The notes beneath the pieces were generated by a model. The model was not told the origin of the DNA. It was given only the letters and a program-made list of their open reading frames with translations, and did not search any database. This document shows positions 1 to 12,800 of a DNA stretch of 64,000 nt, in pieces. Location of the stretch: the NCBI GenBank assembly GCA_000149265.1, contig CH003407.1:7269-71268 (forward strand). The letters are read 5' to 3'. Every line of letters starts with the position of its first letter. The stretch's first letter is position 1. The position numbers were made by a program, and so were the translations under genes. This DNA comes from Ciona savignyi (taxonomy: Eukaryota; Chordata; Ascidiacea; Phlebobranchia; Cionidae).

Positions 1-894
1 CAGTTTTAAACATGGGGTTGGAGTTAGGGTTAGTTCTGGGGTCGCGATTAGTGTTCAGGGTGGGTCATAAATTAGTTTCCATAGTTTTGGTGAGCAGTTT
101 CCCTCCTTCCCTTTTTCCCTCCTTTTAGTGTTGCCCTTGTTTACTGCAATACAATATATTCGAACGTATTTGGGCTTATTCTCACATTTGAACATCAAGA
201 AAACATTAAATTTTCGCAGTTACATTATGCTATTAGGTTGTATCAACAGCTGTGTTTTAATGCAGCTATACCCTGACTAAAACCTAAGCCCAGACACACT
301 TCATAAAGTGCCATTTACAAGTTTAAGTTTTATTCCCTAACTTACAAATTCAAATTTAGGTTTTAATCTCTGACTTTACAAAATTTTTTTTACAAAGTAA
401 GGGATTTGTTAACAAAAATCTTCTATAACAGCGGTTCCCAAACTTTTGTTGGTCGCGCTATATGTAAACATATTAAACCTTGCGGCTCCCTCATAAAGTC
501 AACATTTTTAAACTGCAAGTATTGTATATCCAGACTAGCACGTATTTGGATAATCATTCAAACTATTCACTAAGTGACAAACAGTCCATTATTCGAAAAA
601 CAATGCCATGTTAGTCAGCAAATAGTGGCAGATAACACCGAACAATGGATTTTTAACAAGTAAAACGTATACTGTATGCCAGTGTATGGGGTTGCACACC
701 AGGCTCAAACATCTCCAATTAACGTTTTACTGGTGTAGCACACATGCACTGTTTTTTTGTGAGAAAAACAACAAATACAGCAACTTTCGCATGCTTTCGC
801 CCCTTGGAAAGTCTGCGGCTCCCCAGGGCGCGGCAGCGCCCAGTTTGGGAACCGCTGTTCTATAATATGAAATTAATCTTCCCATAATTCGCAG
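1..894. other. Intron of the first gene (or upstream DNA), repeat-rich
   Basis: I see no coding exon here. Bases 15-125 belong to a dispersed GTTAGGGTT-rich repeat that recurs at 13536, 29250 (reverse), 51060 and 59080. Bases 429-857 are a hAT-type MITE. A splice acceptor at 893-894 opens the first recognisable exon of the gene that ends at 3843. Confidence 0.5.
429..857. mobile_element. hAT-type MITE with perfect 8-bp target duplication
   Basis: The ends are inverted repeats: CAGCGGTTCCCAAAC on the left, and GTTTGGGAACCGCTG on the right, which is its exact complement. The element is flanked by the same octamer TTCTATAA at 421-428 and 858-865. An 8-bp duplication and CAG...CTG ends are typical of hAT transposons. 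There is no transposase, so it is non-autonomous. It ends 37 bp before a coding exon. Confidence 0.85.
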
Positions 895-3843
895 AGGTTC
901 ACCGCTGGCTCACGACTATACATCCGAAGACACAGTGGAAGACCCAAGAATGATGGCGTTCTTCGACAGTTTATTACACCATGATATGGACACTGATTCC
1001 AGTGGAAGTGAATCGTCAGAACTAAGGTAGTGTTATGGTGGTACCTATTAATATGACGCTCTTTCCAATAACGCGACAGTGGGCGCGAGGTGATCTGACG
1101 ATTGCCCGTGTGTTAACCCCCTTGGTTTTCCATTCACGGGGATAAACATGAATATCCTATCCTATCCTTCTATAAGCACAAGATAACTTTTTCAGTGTTT
1201 TTCCCATTTACATGAACATACACAATTATCCTATCCTACCAATTCCATAACCTATTCTTGTTCCATCATTTGTAAACATAATCACCTTAATTTTCCAGCA
1301 TTGGAGAATTATTGCATTCAATTGACCCTGACAGCCCCAAGTAAGTGAAAATATAATATTGGCGTTACTGTTGAGCTCGTTATGGCGCAATTATTGTGTG
1401 AACATTTAATAATCATTGGAATAAAAACATGTTCCAAAGTAGGACATGTAATGGGTGCGCCTACACCTGCAGTGAAAGAAAATTTTCTTTTTTGCAATGC
1501 TGGCATAAGGAATTAAACAGAAATATTGGAACAAAAATATTGCAACTTCAATAATTTTATTGTGTTGGAAGACCAGGCTTTTCCTACTTTACTTATTTCG
1601 TGAACATTAGACCATATTGCCCATTTTATTTGGCACATGAACAGTAGCCATTTTATTTGGCACAAACCACCAAAAAGTACAATGTATGGTGCTTTTTGAA
1701 TGATTTAAATTTTAATTATCACACTTTTCAGTAGTGTTGTAGAGGCGGAAGACATTACTCAGGAAACTACCAATTCTAGGTAAGTAGTATTACACGCTTC
1801 CTTCTATTACATGCCCTACTATGTAGAAATGTAGTGTATGTGGTGCAGCTTTGATACTATTTTAATTCATGCGGTAGCATGTACTTAAAGTATGTCCAAA
1901 GGTAAGATACACAACACACATTACTTCAACACTCTGCAATAAATCCATAATTTCGTGCATTAGTGTATTTATTGTGTATTCTATCTTTCTTGTAGTAGTT
2001 AGTCTAGTTACAGTCAGTGATTGTGGGCTAAACTTTATTCTGGAAATTTATTTTATGTACCTAAGCAAGGCACTTGATGGTTGTTGCCTTGATCCAATAG
2101 ATTACAAACATTAAAAGTTTCACCAAATAACGAACATACTGCAATAGCTCTGGTACCTGGATGCCTTAAGGTAATTGAACTATTACCCATGTTATAATAA
2201 GAACCATTGTCCAATCTTCAAGAATTACCTCTACCACTGTCTAGCCTGAGCTTGGGAAAGGCACTTTTTACCAGGATTAAAAACCTGTAGATCAATGGAT
2301 TATAATAAAAACTAAACTTATAAATCATACACAGCACACTGCAATTGCTCTTTTACCTTGACGGTGGGCACGTGGTAATCTTGACAATTAGCCATGTAAT
2401 ACTTCTATTGTTCTTCTCTATTCACAAGTATAAAACATAAATATCCTATTCTATTCACTGAAACATTAAGTTATTTATTGATGGAAAATTCAAACCATGT
2501 AACACATTTACCAGCTATAAAATAACCAACCTTCCAACTAACCACACTTCGTTGATTGATGTTACATTAAATAGAAATTTGCTTACAGTATGTACAATTT
2601 ATTTTTAGGACTGGATTAGAAAATGAACGGAACTTAAATTATTCAGAAATGCGAGAAAAAATCTGCCGCATATTCACACACGAGAAAAGGGATTCTCCTC
2701 TATCTATGTGGAAAAAGTAAAATTTGTTCATTTCTTGTCTCTTGACTATTTTTAGTGAATATTTTGAAAATGGTGTAGGTCAGGGGTTAGGAACCTGCGA
2801 CCTATCATCCTTCTGATGTGGCTCTAAATAATTTTATTGCTACTGTAGCGAGCGCTTAATAAGTTTAATATCCATGCATAAGTGAAACAAACAGAACACT
2901 CGCGTCTTTACCTCGTACAGTGTTGTTTTTCCTTTTATCTTATTTTGTGGAATATCAATTAAAATACCTCCTTAATCGCAAAAGGTTGCCGACCATTGGT
3001 TTAGGCACATAGTAACCAAAACGTTTAATGATCACATTAACATTAGTGTTCCTAATTTTGATTATTTTCATACGTTCTATTAAAATTCTTTCTTTTTTCA
3101 GTGTACCGCATTTAAAGAGACTGCTAGAAATTTGTTTAAAAATGGCGGACGACAAAATATCGATAGAAGAACTGCAGCAGTTTATTTATTTCTACGAAAA
3201 TGAAAAACCTGAGAACAGGACTTTTAAAACTGAACTGGAGTTCAACAATGGGCCTGGACCATCTTATAATGTTCTTAATGTGCAAGAAATTCTTGCAGAA
3301 ATAAAAAATGAAAACGCCGATGTTGGCGAACCGAGTTCTCAAGGAAACTGCGTCAAGTTTCAAAAACTCACCTCTGGCAAGGAAAACTGCAGAGGAAAGT
3401 GTAAAGTAAGAGCGATGCCTTCAAGCGATGAGTTGTCTTCTACCGACGAGGATACCAAATCAAACACGAGATTAAGAAACGCGAAACGTAAACGAAAAGT
3501 TAAAAAATGGATCCCAAGTTCAAAACATTCAAACAAAACTGCTCTAAATGACCACAATACCTCTGCATCAATATGTACCACACTTAACTTATCTAATACA
3601 GCAACTTCCAGTAAAACTGATGGAAACAGGACAAGAGATATCAGTACGTCTACCTGTATAGTAGCGTCAACCCCAAATCAGTCTGGTATCGGAAAAACTG
3701 CATTTGAAAGGTCAATTGAAAAGTTAAATCATTCTATTGAAGTAACGAACAACAGGCTAGCTTCGTTCGCTGAATGTTTGGCACAAGCGATCGAGGACAG
3801 TGAAAATAATACGGACGATAATAATAATCAAACTGTTTCATGA
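895..3843 (+). CDS. 3' part of an unrecognised multi-exon gene
   Basis: Five exons join with consistent phase: 895-1026, 1299-1340, 1732-1779, 2609-2716 and 3102-3843 (stop TGA 3841-3843). Every visible intron is phase 2, has GT-AG ends and interrupts an open frame. The upstream part lies outside the window. The protein segment is hydrophilic: an acidic, serine-rich stretch (DTDSSGSESSE), a helical stretch around MADDKISIEELQQF, a basic patch (NAKRKRKVKKW), a Ser/Thr/Asn-rich region, and a helical end followed by an Asp/Asn run. I do not recognise the family. A polyadenylation signal AATAAA lies at 3899-3904, inside the last exon of the convergent TTC27 gene. Exon structure is well supported by splice sites and phase; function is unknown. 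Confidence 0.6.
1068..1168 (+). repeat. 5'-truncated tRNA-type SINE (family A)
   Basis: Matches the 3' body of the abundant SINE, from GATCTGACGATTGCCC to the TATCC-type tail. The tRNA-like head is missing. It sits in an intron of the first gene. Confidence 0.7.
2330..2456 (+). repeat. Degenerate SINE family A fragment
   Basis: Retains the blocks around CACTGCAAT, GACGGTGGGC and the ATATCCTATTCTATTC tail with many substitutions; an old copy within an intron. Confidence 0.5.
2781..2998 (-). mobile_element. hAT-type MITE (family B), degenerate copy
   Basis: Begins CAGGGGTTAGGAACCT and ends AGGTTGCCGACCATTG. It is the reverse of the copies at 48279-48532 and 53581-53835, sharing the GAGCGCTTAATAAGTTTAAT core. 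The flanking octamers GTGTAGGT and GTTTAGGC match at 6 of 8 positions, as expected of an aged target duplication. Confidence 0.7.
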
Positions 3844-3885
3844 TTTTTGTCGTATTTATTTTGTGTAAAAATCAGGCCGGCAGTG

Positions 3886-6800
3886 TTAGGACTCATTTAA
3901 TAAATTTAATTGCGACGTAACAGCATCAACACATAAATCGACTTGGTTGATATATTTCTGGAAAGTTTCTTGAACATTAAGGTCAAGTATTGACTTTTCT
4001 CTTTGCTGGAAAAATAATGAAATAATCAGTGTTTTTTTATGATCTTGATTTACCTTGATCCAGTATTCCCAATTGGGGTAGTATATGTAGAATAGAATAG
4101 GATATGTATGTTTATACCCGTAAATGGGAAAACCAAGGGGGTTAACACACAATCAATCGTAAGTTCACCCCGCGCCCACCGTCGGGGTTACCGGAGCTAT
4201 TGCAGTGTGTTGTGTATGATAGACACGTTCCTTCAATTTGGTAGAACCTATTAATCTGCTGGGTTCATGCAATGTCCGTTAAGTGTCTTGCCTAAGGACA
4301 AAACCGACTAGCTAAACGACCAGTTTTGCACCTGCAACCTTACGATTGAAAGGTGACGCACTTAACCGCCAGACTAACCGGCTGGACATTGAACTTTATT
4401 GTTCTTTAGCCAAAGAGACATTATCTACTGCCATGAAAAAATATGTAGTTTTGAACCGACCTTTAATTTAGAGGAAAATCCTTTGAGAGTGAGACGAATA
4501 GAAGCAACAGTTTGCTTCGATAGCGACTTTGGTGAATGAGAACAAGCTGTAACACAAGAAAATGACTTATAGTGTTATATATACCAGGGTTGGGCAACTT
4601 CTCAGTCCTTGGTGGGACGCATTATTACTTGAATAGTATTCAATATCCTAACACAGGGTATGGTTAGACACAGTCTGCGGGCTGCTCAAAATCCCTGCCT
4701 GTACTAGACCAAGCCTTGGTTTAATTGTCCTCCCGAATAATGGTTTCTGCTGTTGTCCCTGCTCTAAGAATTTTGTCCACCCTGATGGTTATTTCATTTA
4801 AAACCCAACAAATTAACACAATGCAACATAATAGCTTTGAAAAACATAGGTATTTATAATTCTAATCAAATAGATGACTAAGTTTATCAACAAGGTGGAA
4901 AAATGCAAGGAGTGTGTTTCCGTCTATATTCATGTCGTCAGTTTTCTAAACTTTTTCGCAATCAAGAATGAAGAGCAAATTTTTAAATATTAGTTTAAAT
5001 TTCTGCTTACCATCGGATAGTTGTTCTGCTACTGACAAAAGTTGCTTCACAAAAACGTCATCTTTTTCCCAAGCTGGCTTTTGGGTGCCCACCGACAGGG
5101 CTTTATGTAAATGTTGAACTGCCTTTTCGTTTTCCTCGACATTACTCGAAAGCCCACTACCACAGAGCTTGCCATAGAGATGCCAAACATCGAATTCTGT
5201 TGCTGATTTTGAGACAATTCGACCGAAAAGTGACAGAACTTTCGGCTTGATTAACATCCCTGTAAAGTTGGAAAAAAATTCTAAAATGTTTTATCTTGCC
5301 TTCTCCGTTCAGCATAATTTAACCTTTAGTTACCCTACTGCAGTGTATCTTAAATGGTGCGCCGCAGGGGTTAGCTAGGTGTGCCACATTTGCATTTTGT
5401 AAATTTACCACAGAATGTGCAAAGATCATAAACTACTAGACCTAAATGGTTAGTGTCTAGTTCTTTAAAAATATAACAAAGAGTGTTCCAGCATGTTTCG
5501 TTCATGTGGCAGCAAATCGGATCATTAGCCAAAAAGTAGTGGTCTCAATACCAACCGGTACAGGTTTACCATTGGACAGAGCACTTAAAAAAATCACTTA
5601 AACTAATAAGGTTGATAGTGAAAAGTAATAAAAATGTCTCTAATATATAGAACACACTGTAACAGCTTCGGTAAGCTGTTGATAGTGAAAAGTAATAAAA
5701 ATGTCTCTAATATATAGAACACACTGTAACAGCTTCGGTAAGCTGACTGGGGTCACAAGTAAAATAAGAAGATTTTAATAAACCCTTTTAATAAGTGAAA
5801 TTATTTTTAATAAGTAAAATTAGATTTTAATAAGTGAAATTAGAAGTTTTTAATAAAGACCCATCCTCACACCCATTAAGACCCATCTTTACACCCATTA
5901 AGACCCATCCTTACACCCATTAAGACCCATCTTTACACCCATTAAGACCCATCTTTACACCCATTAAGACCCATTCATACACCCATTAAGACCCATCTGT
6001 ACACCCATTAAGACCCATCTTTACACCCATTAAGACCCATCTGTACACCCATTAACCCTTTAACTGCCGGCTGTTTTTTAGTTCATTTTTCGGCTAAGTA
6101 ACCTTAGGTTAGAAGCTTCTGTACACAAAACTATTGATGTAAGCATGATATGATCAACAGAAAAGTTGTTCAGTAATAAATTTTCTTTTTATTTGCATTA
6201 GTAAAATTTTGATGACGTCATACATTCTGCAATGACGTCATGTGTTACTATTTAGATCAACAAAAACTATCTTTTTTTCTCATTTACAAACAAAAACAGT
6301 ATGTAGCAAAGTTATTTATGATTATCTTTGGAACATTTTTGTACTACTCTTTTTGTGATGACGTCACAACTTGACTGATGACGTCGTAATACGCAAATCG
6401 AAAAAAAAAAATTTTTTTTTTTTTTACACTTGCCCAATAAAACACAAACACATAGTCACAGCCCACAGCAAAACAAAACTGATGCAAAACATCTTCATAA
6501 AGGTTTTTCATCGCTAGAACTACTCAAAAATGAAGCACAACTGCTTTCAGAATCATTATCAGCTAACAAAAGGACAGATTTTTCTGTTTTTACCCTCCAT
6601 AAGCTCAAAATATAGCCTAATCCAAAATGTACAAGCCAAAAACGAATGGATTGTTTTCAAAACTAACCAAGCGAACCATGACGACAATAGTTGAAAACTA
6701 ATCGGGGACTAAAACCAAAATTAAAACTAATTAAAACAACCAAAACCAGACATATATGTATCATTTTTTAAAACGCAAATAACTAAAAAATATCAAATGC

Positions 6801-9800
6801 AAACCTATATATCATCTTATATTGGCCAACGCAGAAATTATTCAGCTCTCCAGCGCCATCTCACTGATCAAAATCAGCCGTATACTTTTCTACTTATGTA
6901 ATTTTCGGCGCTTAAAGGGGTTAAAGGGTTAAGACCCATCTGTACACCCATTAAGACCCATCTTTACACCCATTAAGACCCATTGATACACCCATTAAGA
7001 CCCATCTTTACACCCATTAAGACCCATCTTTACACCCATTAAGACATAACTTTACACCCATTAAGACCCATTGATACACCCATTAAGACCCATCTTTACA
7101 CCCATTAAGACCCATCTTTACACCCATTAAGACATAACTTTACACCCATTAAGACATAAGTTTACACCCATTAAGACCCATCCTTACACCAATTAAGACC
7201 CATCCTTACACCCATTAAGACCCATTCTTACACAATACCCCTCTTACAACACGGCCACAAGTATCACTTCTAGTTTTACTAACAAATCAAGCCAAAACTA
7301 ATGTAATAGACACAAACACCAACCTTTCTGTCCATTAGCGTCTTCAATATCTTCTACAACAGCCCTTACTAGGACTTTCAGTATAGGAACGTCCAAATAA
7401 CCCGATTTCAAATCTAATAACCTAGAAAAAAGAATTTAACTAATTTTTTTAGGATATTAAACATGATCAAAAGATGACCTAAACGTGGGTAGTGACTGAA
7501 TTATAAGGGCAATGTTTAACCAAAATGCTTTGGCTACATACACTTGCAGTATATGATGTAGTCGCAATAAAATAATACATATTTGTCTTTTATTGGTTTA
7601 GGTTCCATACTTTCTAATTTTTTAGGATATTTAACTTTGCTAATAAATCCATGGGTAGAGATTGAATAATAGGGGCAATGTTTAATTAAAATGCTTTGTC
7701 TAAATGCACTTGCATTATATGATGTAGTCGTAATAATAAGCAGTTTTCCAGTAACAGCTTTGGGATTCATATTTACTGTATAATATGAAGCAACAACGTT
7801 CTTTAGGAGGATAGGATAGGATATTCATGTTTATCCCCGTGAATGGGAAAACCAAGGGGGTTATCACACGGGCAATCGTCAGATCACCTCGCGCCCATCG
7901 TCGGGTTACCGGAGCTATTGCAGTGTGTTGTATATGATAGACACGTTCCTTCAATTTGGTAAAACCCATTTATCCGCTGGGTTCAGGCAATGTCCGTAAA
8001 GTGCCTTGCCCAAGGACACAACCGACTAGCTAGCGACCAGTTTCGCACCTGCAACCTTTCGATTGAAAGGCGACGCACTTAACCGCTAGACCACCGGGCC
8101 GGACTCTTTTTTGTTATGTATCTTGTAAAATAAGGAAGCTAACTCTGCCAAGGTAATATTGATTTGAACAAAAAGGATAAAGCTAATATCAATCAATTGG
8201 AAATAAAGTATAGCAATATGCTGAAACATCGAAAATTAATTAGTACTATTTTGACTTTATGTTGTTTGCTGACAGTGACTTTGGCCCGGTTTGACTAGTT
8301 GAATATATATAATAATGTTATTTTTTATATCAACACTTACTTAATATCTGAGACTTAATTTTTTTGTTAATTTATTAATTTAATTTGTGACTTTTTGCTT
8401 GGACTGTAAAAAACTTAAACAACTGATGAAGTAAGTAAGTAACAGCTTACCTGTGGTAAGCCCTTAACACTTGGGTAAACTGCCCCACATCTGTGCAAAC
8501 TCCAATGTAATTGTCCCATAACTCCCCAACGTTTCGAAATTACATTTGACCGCCTCAGACCAGTGCTTTATAAGCTTGGATTCTATGACACAAGAACCAG
8601 TAAAATGTTTTAGATTCTCTGGCAGATTAAAAATAACGTGATTTAGGGAAAAACGTTGCAATTCCAAATACATTTCTTTCCATAACACAATTAGAGTCGA
8701 ATTTGTTTTAGATTCTTTGGCAGATTAAAATAATGTGATTTAGGGGAAAATTTTGGAATTCCCTATACATTTCTTTCTATAATACAATTAGAGTAAAATT
8801 TGTTTTATATTCTTTGGCAGACTAAAAATAATGTGATTTAGGGAAAAATTTTGCAATTCCATATACATTTCTTTATATAATACAACACAATTAGAGTAAA
8901 ATTTGTTTTAGATTCTTTGGCAGATTAAAAATAATGTGATTTAGGGGAAAATTATGTAATTTCTCATACATTTTAACATTTTTTCGATTTATAGAACATA
9001 TGGTGGATGCTAATTCAAGCAGAATAGTTTCAAAAGAAATATGTGAGTTGCCATTACTGATAGTGTTCAGTCATTTATCAGACTGGCAACAAAGTTGCAG
9101 AAGTTTTTTTTAGTTTAAATTCAACATAGAAATTTCAAGTTTCTTTTCATACTGTTGTCAGTTGACATTTTTTCAAACAGTATAACGCCCATAAACAATA
9201 TAAGGCCTAGATGAATATTTTTTTAAAGTTTCTTAAAAAATACTTCGCAGCTTTATAGGAAAGATATCATGGAAAAGTAGAAAAATCATCATTTTTATCA
9301 GAAGATAAATTTCACCATTGGTTATCTATGGAGTAAATGTAAAGCATGTGTCAAGCAAAATCGGGTAATAACCTGAAATATTGGTAAATACTAAGTCAGT
9401 TGTAAATCTAATTGTTGGGATGGGGGTGAAGACGTCTAAACCATATGCTTCAAATCTATGATCTTCTCAAAGCACTCTTTGTAGTAGTGTAAATCTATGA
9501 TCTTGGCCCAAGTGCTTCTATGTGTAATTTTCTATCCTTGGAAAATTCCAATATACCTAACGTAATGCTAATAATTCTTATGTGAGCCAGATGTGGGAAA
9601 ATGAAATTCTTGGTGGGTGGGATTATTACATGAATAGTATTTAATATCTTAATTACAGGATAATTTTAGATACAGTCTGCGGGCCGGTAAAAATCCTTTC
9701 ACATGCTGGACCGCAGGCTCTAAGTTGCTCATGCCTGTTAAATATGAGGTGACCAAGGTCACTTCCAAAGGCCATAACCTTTCTAGAAGGAGATTAAGAA

Positions 9801-12800
9801 AGACTTTATCACTATAATATAGTAAGGTTAATTGATTATTTCAGTGCCAAGATATCTCATTTGTTTATTTGGGATGTTAATACTCAAATATTAAAAGGCA
9901 CTCACTTTTTACCAGACTTGATATAAGATGCAGCTAAGTTTGACCAAGCTTCGAAATTCTGCAAAAAATCACAATGATAATGGTGAATTTAAACTTTAAG
10001 ATTGAAAAATAAAAAGAAAACAAAGCATAATCTTGTTAACATAATCTAAATACTCAAATTATGTGACAAAAAAATTCAAAATATATTCAAACTTACATCC
10101 CATTCTAAACCAACACATCTCCTGAATGCTTCAGCCGCTCGATCGTATTTCTCCAGCGCCAGCAATGTACAACCCAGTGTGAACCATGTACCAATCTACA
10201 TAATGCAATGTTGATTTTTTTACAAAAGTTAACCCTGATGGCTGAGCTGGTAGTGTCAGATCACCGAGAAAAGGTACTAGGATTGAAGCTAGTCGATGTC
10301 CTGGACCAATGCACTTAGCAGAAGTGGCCAGTGGATTACCGGGTTAATCGAAAACTTAGAAATTTATGCAACTTATACAACACACTGTACCAGCGTTGGT
10401 AATTGGACTGCAGACACAAGTTAATCGATGATAACCTGTGCTGTAACACCAGCTGCATTTTTCTACAACTAAATTCGGAATCTTCAATCCTATGTAACCG
10501 CAATTGGGCCAGAAAGCGCAAGTGAAAGCAACTTGTCAACAATTTAGTATTTGGATACGGATCATAAGCAGATATGAATAATCTAATATTTCCGGAATTT
10601 TATATCTTAGGTATAAATAAATGTGCAATATATTGCAGTTTCCAGTTGCATTATACGTTAGCAAAACAAAACTAAATCTATTTTGGTTTTGATGTTTTAA
10701 TTAGGTTATTTCACGCTCTCGTGAAAATGAATGTAATGGCAGTCGATTTTTGTCATCAAACATCCTACCTGCAGTGTGAGAATGGAGAGGGATTTCTCAA
10801 AGCATTCGACCGCTTTTTCGAATTGTTTCTTGGATGCGTAGTATGCACCAAGTGAGCGAATTGCTCTCGAGTCTTTGTGTCCCGACAGCTCCCATGCGTG
10901 GAGATAATGTTTCGGATCCTGAGATATTGATACATAAATTGAAATGAAAAGCACAAAAATTTTTCCGAAAAATCAAAATTTTTAATTTTAATATTAGATG
11001 TTTAAAAATAGTTCGGAGAAAGCAACAAATTAAAGTGTTCAGTGATTTAATTGTAGTTTCTAATGCAGTGGTTCTCGATCTTTTTGACCTCGTCGCGCAC
11101 CCGAGACCAATTAAGAAACGAACGGGCGCACTTTGGATGGGAAGTCAAACAATATGCTAAATACTCAAACAATTCAGGAAATATGAAAAACTAAAAGTTT
11201 AATTTAAATAATTTCATCACAGAATTTTTCATATAACAAAATTACTGTTTATTGAGCGCTCTTGCTTTTCGGAAGTTAATGTAGAACTACCGTTACAATA
11301 GAAATAAACGAACTAGACACTAACCATTTAGTAGTTTATGAATTATGCACCTTCTGTTGTAAATTTACGAAATTCAAGTGTGGCACACCTTGCTAACCCC
11401 TGCGGCGCACCATTTGAGAAACACTGATCTAAAGTGTCTTAGAGATGACAATGACATCATTCTAAATACTTTAATGTTTTCAGTCTTATGTGCATGTGTT
11501 ATTTGAAATCCGTTTTTTTTTTACAAAGCTGAAAGTGCTGTTTTTATATCAAAAGGATTAATTCACTCCTGCGTCATAGACTGTTGCCATAGCAATGCAT
11601 TTAATAAAAAGAAAAGAGTGTTTTCGGTGTAAGTTTCAATGGACTGGTTTGATACCAGTGAAAAGGTATTTTAAGTATTTTTTAAAGTGTTTATTTTATA
11701 ATGGGCTTCACTTGATATATCTGGCGTGCGTGTTTTTCGTTGATTGTTTCATTATAGCGGATTTAAATTCAGTTCTGTACTTTACATTTGCCTTTACTTG
11801 TATTTTCTACAACATTACGTCTATTTTGTCAGTTACTAAATTACTTGTGTTACAGCGTCAAGTTAAGTTATAAGTTTGTTTAAACTTTTAATAAAGTCAA
11901 ACTCAGTGCATTATCGTCCTAAAGTTTTAAACACTTCAACCAAAGGTGAAGATTCAATAGAATAAATGGCAACATACAACGCCATATCTTCAATTTGTTA
12001 ATAACCACGCTGCGTACATACAGTATAGGACGAATGCTTTTTAATTACAAGATTTTTATACTTTTTTGGTAGATTAATTAATGAATTCCCTTTCAACTCA
12101 ACCATGTAAAATTGCTAATGCTAAACATTATCATCACTGTAATCATTCAGCTCAAATAATCTCGAATCAGGCAACAGACGGGTCTTGTGTCAAAAGACCA
12201 ATGCTCTTTAACCAATCTATCAAGGAAAATATATTGAGGAAAAAACCCAATCAACTCATCCACGTAAAATTGCTATTGCTAAACATTCTATATCAAGGAA
12301 AACAACCAATCTTTCAAGGAAAAATAGGAAAATATAAAAGAAGCAAGATTACTTGTTTTATCATTGCTATCTTTCGATGTCATTTACTGTGTTGTCCGTA
12401 TGATTATGATGATAGGATAACCCACCTGTGTTATGTCTCCCAGCAAACACCACATCGCGGAGTCGTCTTTTTTCTCCAGCCGATCTTGGATCACATTTTT
12501 TGCATCCCCCGATCTTCCGGTCCTCATGAGGCAGAGCACAGTCTCCTCCCAAAGCTCCAACCTCTCGTAGATCTGCAGAGCGCTGGACACTGCTCCCAGG
12601 GAGATGAAGATTTGAGCAAGATCTTTCTGGAAGTTCGAAAACATGGATGAGGGAGCAATATGAAATGATGAAACCTGGCAGTTGAAGATGGCAGCCAAAA
12701 TAATATTTAGAAAATGTTTAATAAATACAAGTAAAGCACATTGATCATTTTTATATTGAAAATGTAAGAAATATGATAATCAATTTGGGATAAAAAGTAT

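Noticed and set aside
15..125. Telomere-like GTTAGGG sequence
   Set aside because: Interspersed single copies in both orientations within genes, with a unique flanking body; not a telomere array.
6430..6615. 61-residue open frame inside the piggyBac-type MITE
   Set aside because: Far too short for a transposase and with no DDD motif; the element is non-coding.
5870..7245. CRISPR-like regular repeats
   Set aside because: Head-to-tail minisatellite without spacers in a eukaryotic intron.
11595..11873. 92-residue hydrophobic open frame on the plus strand
   Set aside because: Inside a TTC27 intron with AT-rich composition, no domain and no splice or polyA context; probably chance.
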